Shown in pieces: positions 23,277 through 34,789 of a stretch of DNA of 64,000 nucleotides. The notes under the pieces were generated by a model that saw only the letters and a list, made by a program, of their open reading frames with translations, had not been told where the DNA came from and did no database searches. How positions within the stretch are numbered: the stretch's first letter is position 1; each line of letters begins with the position of its first letter. Position numbers and translations under genes: made by a program. Source of the stretch: Cycas panzhihuaensis (lineage: Eukaryota > Cycadophyta); NCBI GenBank assembly GCA_023213395.1, contig CM041465.1:203677741-203741740 (forward strand), given 5' to 3'.

Positions 23277-25647
23277 AACTTATCCAGAATCTTGTTGTGA
23301 AAAATAAGCCACAAAATGCACTCATTAAAGATGTACGATGACAACCTAATCGCCCACAAAATAACCAACCGATAGGTAGCATAATCCACCCCCTTGTCCT
23401 CGAGAAAATAATGTTCCACCTGTTGCCACATAAAATAGGCAACAACATTGACCTTTTGTATCCCTTTATTGCAATCATTGTGGTAAAACGAATCACCATG
23501 AGAACACTTTTCGTGAGTAGCTTTGGGGCTCTAATTATTGTATTTCTAATGAGCATACCATTAGGAATTGTCCTGCTTTGGCTCAATAGTCCCATGATCA
23601 AAATCCCAATCAACAAATGGGAATGTATAAAGATTCCTTTCTTGACAATAATTCAAAGCCTACTCATTTTACCCATTTAGCCTCTTTAGGTGCTGAAACT
23701 CAATTTGCATCACAAATTCAAAATCTTCAAAGCTAGTTGAACTCGTTACAACTCAAACATGCACCTTCCAATAATTCCTCCCAGGCGATTGTCTCAACTC
23801 CCATCGCCTACTCTAGACACTTATCAATCGTCATTGTTTATTCCTTCAACTCCTTAGTAACCTATCACACCATTTATTCCCCAAACTTCTCTTAGTATTC
23901 ATACTTCTAAACTTCAAGAACCTAGTAAGGCTATTGGAAAGAGCTTGCTTCTCATATTCATTTCATTGAATCTTTGCCTATGGATTTTACTGATGTATTT
24001 GCAATTCAATCCTTATCATGGACTTATGATGAGGAAGAAGTAGATTATTTTGGTCAATTGAAAGATATTCGGTCACCCTTAATTATCTCCAACTCTCAAA
24101 CTTGTAGGGTTCCTAAAGGCCCTACTCTCGTGCTTGGTTTATGAGCTTCTACATCATATTCTCTTATTGAGAATTTGAGGTGTATTTCATTAGGTATGTT
24201 GCTTTACGACGTATTGGATCATTGCTCTTCTATGAGTATGATTGTCTCTATTCACTTGGGATTCATTTTTTTGAACCCTCTTCCAAATTAATATCTTCTG
24301 ATCCTTTACTTCTCCCATCTAATGTTTCTTTGTTACTTGATCTCAGACCTTCAATGGTTTAGGTTGTTATGCCCATTTCCCTCATGCATGCTCTCCAACT
24401 TACGAAGTTGGATAAAAGTCCCACAATGATTAAAACATTTGATGTTGTTAAACATCCATCGATGGGATGGATAGCTAATCTCTCTATTTCATTTGAGGGA
24501 AAATCTATCAAAATTGATATTGAAGTAGTCAACATCTCACTTGATTATAATATTTTGTTTGGTCATCATTAGATATAGGATATGCATGTTGCTCCATCCT
24601 CCTTTTTGGAGAAATTCAATTTCTTGATGATAATCAAGTTAAAGTTGTCAAATTTTCAAAATTTCAAACCAGTAGATCTCCTGACATTTCACCAATAATC
24701 CCATTTGTTGATCTCGATCGTGATCAGTGGGATAAAATAACTGCATATGTTTATGGTGGGATGGCTCCAGTGCAGTTTGGAAATAATTCAGCTTTGCAAT
24801 GTGAAGTTCTAACTTTAAGTGTTGAGCCCTACTCATTACCCCCTTTGAACCATGACTGGACAATTGTCAATTCATATGATTCTGAAACCATTAATGTTTC
24901 GTTGACTTTTAATGATATAATCCCTTCTAAACCACACTCACATATGGTTGAACACATAACCACTTTTACTAGTTCAAATTTGGATACAAAAGGGTTAATG
25001 AAAAATAATGAGTTGTGTACTCTTCTTAGCCTACTCTACCTCAATTTGACATTTGCTCAAATTTGCTTTCCAACATTTCTCTAGAGTCACTTTTCATCTC
25101 CCATGTTGTGAATGAAAAAGAGTCATATTCATCCTTTTCATCCAAAGCTATTGTTTTATCTATTTCCTCCATCTTTGAGGTAACTGAACCCAAGATTCGA
25201 TCATCTTCCCACTCACTAGAGCCAGATTCAAATCCATTTTATGAGGCTTTAGACTCTTTGATGATTCACATATTGTTTGATCATTTGAACAATCAAGTTT
25301 GGCAAGTGATATTGCTCTATTTTATAAAGGTTTTCCATTGTTTGCCAACTCTATTGATCAACATCATGTTGACCCCAAACTATTTCTAATCAACTTTTGT
25401 CTGATTCTTAAAATACTACTGGTTTGGCTCAACCAAATGATGATAAATTCCTTGCAGTCAATCACATCCCTATCCATTTAAATAGGATTGGGGGTAGAAT
25501 ATACCCTTGTACTTCTATACATTCCTCTAATTTTAGTCATTACTTTTTGGCGACTTTCACTATTCACTTGTTCATTGTCCCTTTGTGCCATAGCACACCT
25601 TTATGGACAATGATTGATTCAATACCTAAGATCACTTGGAGAGCAAG
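23277..25647 (+). mobile_element. Element M: very degraded gypsy gag-protease remnant
   Basis: A zinc-knuckle remnant (CNHCGKTNHHENTFRE, last Cys lost) lies at 23470-23518, with a second partial knuckle ending NCPALAQ near 23560-23584. A protease-like tail, VVNISLDYNILFGHHW, lies at 24520-24570 and matches the L-G-R-P-W region of gypsy proteases in position. Stops occur throughout in every frame. Element F appears to have inserted at its left side (23276/23277) and C's LTR at its right. It is the oldest-looking piece of the window. Confidence 0.6.
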
Positions 25648-26113
25648 TGTGCTAAGAGATTCAAATGATTAGAATCAAATCAATAGCACTAAATGGATAA
25701 GCGACTAAGCAAGCAAATACTCAAGCATATGTAGACACTATCAACGGAGGAGTAGGAATTGTTCCTATCTCCAAATAACAAGATTAATTTGTATTCAGAT
25801 GATCAACATAATAATAGACCACCTCTCATTCTACATACTCTATATGAGAAATGGTCTCAACATATAGAGGAGGAGGAGGAAGCTTAGGGGGTTGCATGTT
25901 TAACACTTGTCAAATATGCATGCCTTGACCCATGTGCACTCACATGTGCAAAAGTGTATAAGGGGTACATTGACCCTCAAGTCACAACATTACATTACTA
26001 GAAAGAATGTGGATGTGTACTTTATCATATTGGGTGGTAAAGTACATTACATAAAGTACATAACATTACAATATAAAGTACATGATTGAAAATTTAAATA
26101 TGAAGGTCTAACA
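25648..26113 (-). repeat. Element C 3' LTR
   Basis: The right edge is firm: on the minus strand TGTTAGACCTTC follows the polypurine-like GCGGGGG at 26113. The left edge at about 25648 (TG on the plus strand) is a best guess, because no second LTR or target-site duplication is available. It contains the palindrome relative CATGTTTAACACTTGTCAAA (from 25905) and a TATA-like CTCTATATG near 25860. Confidence 0.65.
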
Positions 26114-27900
26114 CCCCCGCTTAATGTTTACAATGTTAAGTTTTACTCTGAGACCATCCCTGAGTTTATCAAATTTTTCTCTACCAAGTGGCTTGGTAAA
26201 GATGTCTAGTAGTTGTTGATCTATGGGTCTGTAAAAGAGGTTAATCTAATTGTTCTGTACATATTCTTTGATAAAATGGTGATAGATCTCAACATGTTTG
26301 GTTCTTGTATGAAATACCAAATTCTTAGTCAACTTGAGCATGTTTTGATTGTTACAATACAATCTGGTGGGGTGATTTTGCTCAAGTCCAAGCTCACTAA
26401 GAATCCTCCTTAGCCATATAGCTTCACAAGCTGCATTGACTGCAACTTTGTACTCTGCTTCTATGGACGACAAGGTAATATTGGGTTGCTTCTTGCAACT
26501 CTACGAAACAACTGTTGACCCAAGGTTGAAGTAATACCCCGAGGTGATCGACGACTATCCTAGAGAATTTATCTAAGATTTGTCATCTCCAAAGTTCTCT
26601 TAAGATTATCTTGGAGAATTTGTATCATCTTAGTGTCAATCCCAATGATTACTAAGTCATCAACATACAAAATGAAAAAAACAACATGGTTATCCCTAAC
26701 TTTTATGTATAAATTAGGGTCTGATGAGGATCGATGATACACATATCTTTGAAAATAATCATCGATTTTTGAATACCATGCTCTAGGGGATTGTTACAAT
26801 CTATACAAAGCCTTTTTGAGGCGATAGACCAAGTGTTCTTTGACATGTGAAATGTAACTAGGAGATTGCTCCAAATATACCTCCTCTTCAACATCGCCAT
26901 TTAGAAAGGCGCTTTTCACATCCATTTGGTAAATTTGCCACTTGCATTGAGTAGCTAAGGCCAATATTAATCTGAAGGTATTCATATTAGCCATCGATGC
27001 AAAGGTTTCCTCATAGTCAATGCCTTCTTTTTGTTTGAATCACTTGGCAATCAATTGAGCCTTGTGACACAATTTGTATATCCTTAGGCAATTCTGCTAA
27101 ATCCCATGTTCTATTATTTTCAATAGAATGGATTTCCTCATCCATGGTAGCTTTCCACTTTTCATTTTCATATGCCTCCTCAAAAGTGGAAGGCTCATCA
27201 ACACAAAGCACTTCAACCATAAGTGCATAGTTACCTGATTGCTGCCTCATTTTTTATGGACGTTTTCTTTCAATTACTTGTGCATCCTCTATTATTTGGG
27301 TATACCATTTTGGTAATTTCTCCATTGTTGTAACTGTAACATCAATATCCTGGCCCTATAATGGTTGAACAACTATAGAAGGGCTACTAGGGTCAAGAGG
27401 AGCGGATGATGATGGAGTTGAAGTAGATGAAGAAGCAACGGGAGCAGAAGATGAACATGGTGTTGAAGATTGAGAGGGAAGAAAGTCCTCAACAATCTGT
27501 TTGCCTTTATCAAGAGGTAGATGGATGGATGTTTGTTCTATCTCCTCATTATCCTCAGTAAATATAACATCTCTTGATATATGTATTTTCTTTGCAATGG
27601 GATCATATATATTCTATATGCCTTATTGGCAATAGAGTAACCAATAAAAATGCATTTCAAACTTTTGTCGTCTAATTTTCGCGTTTGTTATTGGGGAATG
27701 TGCATATATGCAGTGCACCCAAAAGTGCACAAATGGCTAACGGTTGACTTTTTCCCAAACCAAGCCTCCTTTGGTGTCATATCGGTGGTTGTTGTTGTAA
27801 AGCTTTTATTAAAGACATAGGTTGTTGTATGAAATGTAGATAGTGGAAGGCCCTTTCTGTGCATCATGGCTTTGACTTTGCCAAAGTCCTATTCATTCTC
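26114..27900 (-). pseudogene. Element C integrase, RT and RNase H remains
   Basis: RNase H shows SSIEAEYKVAVNAACEAIWL (26408-26470), with the catalytic Glu region intact, and YCNNQN. RT shows MDVKSAFLNGDVEEEVYLEQ (26870-26930) and VDD near 26650. RT start motifs (WKATMDEEIHSIENNRTWDL) are at 27090-27150. A Ser/Thr-rich linker lies at 27370-27480, and integrase to 27900 ends in the ERMNR region. Frameshifts separate these parts. Confidence 0.85.
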
Positions 27901-28538
27901 TCATCGCGGCCAAAAGACGACTGTTATTTTGAAGTGCAACTGACAAGTAGAAGGCATGAACAGACAATAAGAAGTATGATTGGGCAGCTAGCATGTACAA
28001 CCTGAGTTCCAGCAGGTGCAACTAGGCTTCTAACAGTTGCAATGAGGCTTCTAATAGGTGCGACCAAGTTTCAGTAGATGCAACAAGGCTTCTAACAGGT
28101 GAGATCGAGTGCCGCTAGGTGCAACCGGGCTTCTAACAGGTGCGAACGAGTTCCAACAAGTGTGATCAAGGCTTCAGCAAGTGCGACCAATGCTTCGACA
28201 GGTGCAACCAGGACATAATTAGTTAAGAATAAAATGTAAAATGATGTTGAGAAACGATAAAATAGTTATAGTAATTAGTTACAACCGCAGGTTAGGAGAT
28301 ATAAATATAAGTTATTGTAAGAATGACACACATATATATGTATATTTTCTGTGGAGTGCTGCCTAACTGTTGCTATTGAACACTGTCTTGGCCTGCATCT
28401 GGTTGTGAGAGGACAAGGCGCAGAGCCCATAGTAATGAAAGCTTCGTTCTTGTGTTCCAATTCCTTGTGTCTCTCTTTTGCTCGTAAATGTATGTGGAAT
28501 TTAGCATAAGATTGGTAGAGTAGAAGAGCAGGCGCACA
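27901..28538 (+). repeat. Element H 5' LTR
   Basis: It ends GCGCACA at 28538, next to the primer site. Its first ~11 bases differ from the 3' LTR start (TGTGCGTGGCC), so the exact left edge is uncertain. A TATAAATA box is at 28300-28307. A degenerate minisatellite lies inside (28009-28211). It is about 30 bp shorter than the 3' LTR because of repeat number. Confidence 0.8.
28009..28211. repeat. Minisatellite in H 5' LTR (~20-bp unit)
   Basis: Degenerate copies of a phrase like TTCCAACAGGTGCAACCAGG alternate with TTCTAACAGGTGCGACC, making a ~40-bp higher-order unit. The same array, longer and better kept, lies in the 3' LTR (44869-45108). Confidence 0.85.
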
Positions 28539-28539
28539 T

Positions 28540-28559
28540 TGGTTCCATTGTCGGGTATC
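28540..28559 (+). other. Element H primer-binding site (tRNA-Asp-like)
   Basis: The 20 bases starting one base after the LTR read TGGTTCCATTGTCGGGTATC. They match about 15 of 20 positions of the tRNA-Asp primer site known from plant Athila/Tat elements. The spacing and position are right. The match is imperfect, so the tRNA assignment is tentative. Confidence 0.6.
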
Positions 28560-29473
28560 CAATGCTTGAAGAAGAATGAATGCCCAACGATGAAAGAATA
28601 AGAGGGGACTGTCCATGCCACCAAGAGTCAATTCCATCAAAAGGGTCGAGACCAGACAAGAATGGAGCCAGCGCTGGGAGGCAGAAAGAAGTCAGGAGGG
28701 CATTTGCAAACCTAAAGAGCTAGTTGAAAAGAAACAGGCAAAAAGAAAACCTATGAGGGGTAGATGAGAGGAGAGTCAAACCCCAGGAGAACGAGAAAAA
28801 GAGAGCGGAGAAAAGGAAAGCTCAACGGAAATCTGGGAAGGAACCCAAGAGTTGTAGGCAAAAGCTTAGAGGTGGGTAGAGAACGAAGTCCCCAAGAACA
28901 CAGGAGAAGGGCAGGTGATTTCAAAGGAAGGGAAATCAATAAGCTTGGAGGTATATAGTACCACTGCAGCAGGGTGGGACTACTATATCTTAGATGTCAA
29001 GGACTCTCATTCCCATGTATTGAGTCCGCTATTCAGCAAGATGACGGAAATGTTTTTGGGGTCAATTTTGCTGGGAGGAACCCCGAAGAGTGTGAACAAT
29101 ATGTCACAGGCCACCGTTACACCAAAAGCCCTAGGGTGATTTGGGAAGAGGACTTCCTCGTGATAGTTAGCGTCACACACTCCAACACTCCCCCGTCACG
29201 AGGAGTCGGCTGGACCTACACAGAATGCATGTCCACCATGACGTTCCTCGGTGCCAACCCCAACACCTTCACGTATCTCCAGATGCGCTACCATGGTACA
29301 TAGGACCGATTTTGAACCCTGGTCGCTCTGATACCACTTGTCACGGGTTGCCGTTACACCAAAAGCCCTGGGGTGATTTGGGAAGAGGACTTCCTCATGA
29401 TAGTTAGCGTCACACGCTCCAACACAATACTCCCCCGAATCAAGGGGCAAGTGAAGGAGGAGGAACAAACTCG
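28560..29473 (+). other. Element H leader, interrupted by the TRIM
   Basis: No gene is recognisable. A purine-rich part (28680-28960) gives short Arg/Lys/Glu-rich ORFs without a domain. The nested TRIM occupies 29102-29424. Confidence 0.6.
29102..29424 (-). mobile_element. TRIM: 323-bp miniature terminal-repeat retrotransposon
   Basis: Two 86-bp direct terminal repeats (29102-29187 and 29339-29424) begin TGTCAC and end CTCCAACA on the plus strand, differing at a handful of positions. The 5-bp target-site duplication CAATA is exact at 29097-29101 and 29425-29429. On the minus strand a tRNA-Met primer site TGGTATCAGAGC (29325-29336) lies two bases inside one repeat. A polypurine tract GACGGGGGAG lies directly against the other (29188-29197). 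The 151-bp interior has no coding capacity, so its proteins must have come from another element. Confidence 0.93.
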
Positions 29474-30620
29474 ATGATCCCAGTAAGAAATGTAAGTAGA
29501 AATGTGCAGAGCGGACCAATTCCAATAGGTCTGGTAAACATGGTGCAAGGGAATGCAACAGGGGGAGGAAACCTGATAAACCCTCCATACCTAATAGTTC
29601 AAAACGATGCTATGTTTGAGCACTTGTTTGATAGCTCGGGGGACCCTGGGGGCCACCTTGCTTTATTTTCTAATATGTTAAAAATCAAGAAGATCAAGGA
29701 TCCAGATGAAATTAAAGCACGATTTTTTTCAACATTGCGAGGAGCAACAATAGCCTGGTACCAGTACATGGCGAAAGTAAACCCAATATGGGAAACAGTA
29801 CAGACAGTTTTTGGATAGATTCCAATGATTGCGGGATCCGATGTCAAATTTTCAAGCCCTAGAAGAAATTCATCTAGTACAAGGTGAGTCTGTTAATGAT
29901 TTTGATGGAAGACTTCGAATTATTATGAATAAAATGGATCCTGCCATACCCATGAACCCAATGTTATCTTTAAAGTATTTTCTACAAGGGTTGTTGCCTC
30001 ATTTGAAAGAAAAGATTATCTTTCATCCATTGAACAACTATGAGCAAGTCAAAGACTTGGCTCTATGGTTTGAAAATCAAATGAAAATAGGGTACTTACA
30101 AACTGGAGCTCAGAATTTTGGGCAAACTTTAACAAACATGTCCCAATGGATGATAAATCCAGAAGTAGAAACTTTGAAAAAAGAAATTGAAATGTTGAAA
30201 CAACAATCCTCAGATGTGCTCCCTAGAACAAGCCAACAAAATGAAGAGATCGAAAAAATGAGGGTGAAAGTAGCTAAATTGAGGATAGGGAAATCCTGAG
30301 AAAATATATGGTGTCCTCCTCCCTGTGGACAACCAGGGCATTTTAAGAATGAGCATCAACAAATGGTGGAAAGGAAATGATGAGAAATATGCAAAAGGGG
30401 TAGTCACCATACATGGGAATGCTATTATAAAACATCAATAAGGGAGTCATTTTACCAAAGAAAAGAGGGCAATTCCTTTAAACAATACAAAGGAGAAACA
30501 AAACCAATTCGCTGCCATTTGTGCTCAAGATAGGGACACTTCCGGATGGATTGCCCATTGCAAAAGCAAGGAGACTATGTTTGTGAGGAATGCGGTCCGA
30601 CAGACCACGAATGAGCAAAC
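29474..30620 (+). pseudogene. Element H gag with zinc knuckle
   Basis: The first frame (29474-29818) starts with the ATG at 29474 and runs into the gag domain (WYQYMAKVNPIW near 29757). A stop at 29816 and a frame change lead to 29829-30299, which has FDGRLRIIMNKMDPAIP and ends in a predicted coiled coil (ETLKKEIEMLKQQ). A CCHC knuckle lies at 30502-30543 (C-H-L-C...G-H-F-R-M-D-C) with TAG replacing one residue. The structural protein is therefore broken in at least two places. Confidence 0.82.
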
Positions 30621-30894
30621 CACCCAAAGAATTCCAGTTTGAAGGTGCAGACTTCTAATTTCCAGATAAAGAAGTGGGGAATCCACTTCTACACCAATTG
30701 CAGAAAATTTTCCTAATCCGGCAGTAGAAAAAAGTAGATTGTAAGAAGATGTGTAGACCCTACAGGAAGCAATAAAGATAGTACAACAAGAAGAAATAAA
30801 TTAGGCCAATAGATTTAAGGGCCAGGTTTATCAAAGACGAACAACATTTCATGAGGAATAACCCGAGAAGAATCCTTGGTAGAAGATACAGGAA

Positions 30895-31282
30895 ATGAAG
30901 GAATTGTTGACCGAAATAGGGATTTCTATCCCTGTCTCCATCATCTTTAAATGGTCGGAAGCTAACTATTTTCAGCAAGCAATCCTAGACCAAATTGAAA
31001 AACAAGTGTTGCAGGCATTGAAAACGGATTCAATTGATCCTAGGGTTCCCATGACCCTCTTTGGTACGACGATTTGCAAAACCATTGTAGATGGCGGGTC
31101 AGGAGTAAATGTACTCCCAGAGACCACATGGATTTCCTTGGGACGGCCAGAGATGGTTTCCCCAGATTATGCAATCAGACTGGCTAACCAGTTACAAGTA
31201 AGACCAATGGGGACCCTGTTGAATATTCCAAAGAATTCTGGTGAATTACGATGCTTAGATTTTGCAATTGTAAGGATGCAAA
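30895..31282 (+). pseudogene. Element H protease, N-terminal part (split by G)
   Basis: The aspartic protease active site reads IVDGGSGVNVLP near 31084-31120. The frame continues through LANQLQVRPMGTLLNIP and is cut by copia element G exactly at 31282/31283. The D-G-G motif is typical of the Ogre/Tat/Athila gypsy clade. Confidence 0.88.
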
Positions 31283-31859
31283 TGTTAAACCTTATGTTTA
31301 AATGTTAAGTGAATGTACATTTATTTTTCATGTAATATATGCACTTTATACTTTAGGGGTGACTTATCACTTAAGTGATAAAGTGCACACTCACATTCTT
31401 TCTAGTGACACAACGTTGTCACAAAAGGGTCAATGGACCCTCATGCACTTGTTTGAATATTCCAAGTGATGTATCTTGGATGTTTGACACTTGTCAAACA
31501 TCCAAGGCCTTAGGTGAGGATCCAAGCACTTTTGCTCATGATCCATGTGATGTATCTTGGATATTTGACACTTGTCAAACATCCAAGGCCTTAGGTCTTT
31601 CATTTCACTCTATATAGGAGACCTCTCCTCATTGTCCATAAGAGGAGAGTTGGAGTTGTATTGTTATGCTATCGCTTGCTAATCAAGCTATTTTCTACTT
31701 GGGAGGTTGGACCAATTCCAACTCCACATATTGGGTATCATTTTCTCTTGCTCCTATATTTGGTTTATGCTTTTATGCTCTCATGCTTTCATGCATTTAT
31801 TGTATTGTGATTATATTTATGATCTTGGGATCAATGTGGCCTAATGCCCATTGTCAACA
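31283..31859 (+). repeat. Element G 5' LTR (577 bp)
   Basis: It starts TGTTAAACCTTATGTTTA and ends CCCATTGTCAACA. The TATA region (CTCTATATAGGAG, 31609-31620) lacks one A present in the 3' LTR. It contains the perfect 18-mer TTATCACTTAAGTGATAA (31364-31381) and two copies of a 26-bp palindrome (31478-31503 and 31559-31584), each with arms GGATRTTTGACA and TGTCAAACATCC. Confidence 0.95.
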
Positions 31860-33410
31860 TTTGTATCGAGCTAATGGTCTCTGTTTAAGCATATTAGTCT
31901 CTTTGTTATCTCTGTCACATTGGTGGACACGCCAAGTCGCAGGATCAACACTTTGACCGCCAACTCGCCAGAAGGAAGGTCCGACTCATCTCATCAAGCC
32001 GCCAACTAATCGCAGAGAGGCCCATTGTCACTCCCATGACTCATCACTAGTCGCCGGCTATCTCACCGCTGTCCGGCCGATTGAAGAGATTCCACCACCG
32101 GCACACCGCCAGCTCGACCATTCACTACATCGCAGGAAGAAGGCGCCACCTCATCTCAAGAGTTGCCAACCTGGTTTCAGATTCCAACTAAGCATTGGGC
32201 TCATCGAGGATCACACATCGCTTGCCAAGATTTGAGGCAAATCGCTACCTCATCTAGTCGCCGCCACCGGCATCTTGTCGATCCAACTCATCACAAATTA
32301 TCATCATCTTGTCATAAGGCGCGGTCCTCCCTCCAAATTTCAAGATTCTTTTTTTTGCATATTTTATGCTCATAAGAATTCTCTTTTGAAGTTTTTTAAA
32401 ATTTCTTAAGGGGAAAAATTGTAAAAGACTTTAAGAGTTTTTTTATTTCTCAACTTATAGTGGGCTTACTTAAAGTTTTTCTACATTAACTCTCTTGATT
32501 CTCAAAAGTACTTGTGTACTCACCGCTTTAAGCCTTTTTTTTACACTTTCGGTCATTAGGCTTAATTATTGTGATCAAGAGGGATGTTTTCATTGTAAAG
32601 GTGAAGAAACTTATCACCTAAACTCAGTTTTTTGGCACCTTGCATGATGACCATGCCCTTCTTGATTCAAAAGAAGGCTCATTGAGAAAAGTAATAAAAT
32701 CACTTGTTTTTGTTGGATGGTTGAGACATTTTAAGTCTCAACAAGCTGCTGGTGTGGAGCTTGTGTTGGACTTTGGAGCAATTTCTTGAGTACATTTTCA
32801 TCACTTCATCGGTTTGTGGAGCTTAAAAGGAACCCATCATATCGTCATCAAAGGTTCCTTACATTTTGTTTTAGTACTCAAAAGTACTTCATCATTGTAC
32901 TCAAGCATACATACTTGGATCTAAAGCACTTATCTTTTGTGCTCTTTCATTGTAAGCCAAAAGGCATAAAGAAAATACAAGTAAGAAGATTCACTCACAC
33001 TTATTTAAAAGTGAACATAAAAATCTGTTGGGCAGGCTCGAAAAAGGTTCAAACCTTCCCTCTCAATTAACCTTAAGCTTGGTGCATTCCCTAGGGGACC
33101 AACCGTGCACGGTCGGTGCACGACAATTAAGGTTGCTTGAGGGAAAGGAGGTTCAAAAGGGTGTTATTGGAACATGAATCCTGTGGAAAGCATGGTACGT
33201 CCATGCAGATCAACCCTACCGCCTTTGTCCTAGATTTAACTTGGTTCTCCACCTCATTAGCGAGTCCTCCACCCCTCTTCACCCCATTGGTTGTTGGATC
33301 TTCTTGTAAGATCAGGACTAGTGGTGTTGTTTGAAGGTGGATCTTAAGCGACAAAGCTCTTGAGACTTCCAAGTTATCTCGCTAGCTTCAAGTATTACTC
33401 AAGTGGAAAG
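31860..33410 (+). other. Element G primer-site remnant and leader
   Basis: TTTGTATCGAGC directly after the LTR is a decayed TGGTATCAGAGC primer site with single-base losses. A GC-rich block (~31915-32300) follows, then AT-rich sequence. The last ~350 bp before gag (33060-33400) is the block shared with B and D. No gene is visible. Confidence 0.75.
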
Positions 33411-34600
33411 ATGGTCGCCATACAAATGCTTAATGCTTGTACCATAAGGCTAATAGGACAAGCTAACTATCAAGAATGGAAAAGAATCACAAAAATCTCT
33501 TGATAATGAATGAGTTACGGGGATATGTTTCTGGAAGAATCCCCAATCCTACACTTGTGATTAATGATAATCAAACTGCACCTGTGGATGTTCAAAGTGT
33601 TCTTTGCATGGGAGGCCAAAGACGAAATTGCTTTGGCATTCATTCGAATGGTTGTGGACATACATGTAGATCAAAATATTTCTTACGCACTATCTTCTAA
33701 AGAAGCATGGGACACCTTGTCCTCTTTGTATGAAAGGCGAGATGAAGCTCGCATTTTGATGATAAAAGCTAAATTGTACTCCATTAAATTTGTAAAGCCA
33801 ATGACGGCATTCATGTCCTCTATTAAGGAGGTTTGTAATGAATTAACTACTTTGGGTAGTCCAGCTACAAGAGATGAAATCGTAGCCTCCATCACAAAAG
33901 CACTACCAAAGGACTACAATGGCTTCATATCATCAACTACACGAGATGGTTCACTTAGGGGGATGACAATCAACTTGAAAGCTTATTGCTTCAAGAAGAA
34001 CAAATTTATGCTAAGGATAATGAAGAACCATCTACATCAGGTGCTTTCACGAAAGGCAAAGACAATTCAAAATCCAACACTGCATTCACAAAGCAGTTTG
34101 GAAACATGAACATTGGATCTTCCAAGACCAATGTCATTTGCCATTATTGTGGCATTCCTGGCCACATTGCACCTGAATGCAGAAAGAAGCAAGCAAATCT
34201 TCGCAAAGCAATGAAGAACACCCACAAGGTCAAAGACAAGAAGACCCACAAGGTCAAAGACAGCAGACCCACGACAACAGCCCAACAGAGATTCCAAATG
34301 ATCGGATCGGCGGTTTCCCCTCGACCAAATCAAGGTGCCTATCGAGGAGGTCCACAAGGAGGGGGGGGTCAAAGAAATGGCTACCAACGCCATTATAATC
34401 AGTTTGCCAATGACGACAAACTATTTTGTGCATTCCAATCATCCAAGGTTGACAACACTTGGATTATCGATTCGAGCTACTCAACACATGACAGGAGTGA
34501 AGAACTCCTAAGCAACATCAAGGAAGGCAAAGGTCATTTAGTAACCTTTGGAAATGGTGAATCAAGCGAGGTTTGGGAATAGGCACCATAGCTCCTTTTC
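33411..34600 (+). pseudogene. Element G gag and protease, broken
   Basis: Gag starts at the ATG at 33411 (MVAIQMLNACTIRL), aligned with the starts of B, D and E. Frameshifts near 33470, 33600 and 33970 interrupt it. The CCHC knuckle CHYCGIPGHIAPEC lies at 34139-34180. A basic repeat KVKDKKTHKVKD follows, then an Arg/Gly/Gln-rich tail. The protease site is degraded: WIIDSSYSTH (34460-34490) in place of W-I-I-D-S-G-A-S. Confidence 0.85.
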
Positions 34601-34789
34601 ACTCTCCTAAAAATCCTTCCTTATCATTTCCCAATAGTGATGCCTATTTCATTTCTTCTATAGAGAAGAATCGCTCTCTGTTAGCCGATGAACAAGCAAC
34701 ATATGAGCTTACTATTCAAAAATGGGAAATGTACCATTCGTGACAAAGATGATCGATTGTAGCTATAGCCTATGAGGATCAAGGCCTTT

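Larger units (their letters stand above)
25648..27900 (-). mobile_element. Element C: partial Ty1/copia, truncated in integrase and internally deleted
   Basis: Reading the minus strand from 27900: the late integrase core, post-core, RT, a short RNase H and the 3' LTR. The left half (5' LTR, leader, gag, protease, early integrase) is missing where element H begins. RT and RNase H are joined near 26570 with roughly 450 bp of the usual sequence gone, between the FEMT-type motif and the middle of RNase H. It is about 93% identical by eye to fragment J over their shared part. Confidence 0.85.

Noticed and set aside
23203-23616. 137-residue minus-strand ORF.
   Set aside because: It is antisense to the zinc-knuckle remnant of element M and has no recognisable content.
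31375-31617. 80-residue ORF with an internal repeat (DVSWMFDTCQTSKALG), present twice in the window (also 37647-37889).
   Set aside because: It lies within the G LTRs and its repeat is the duplicated LTR palindrome; no sign that it is a protein.
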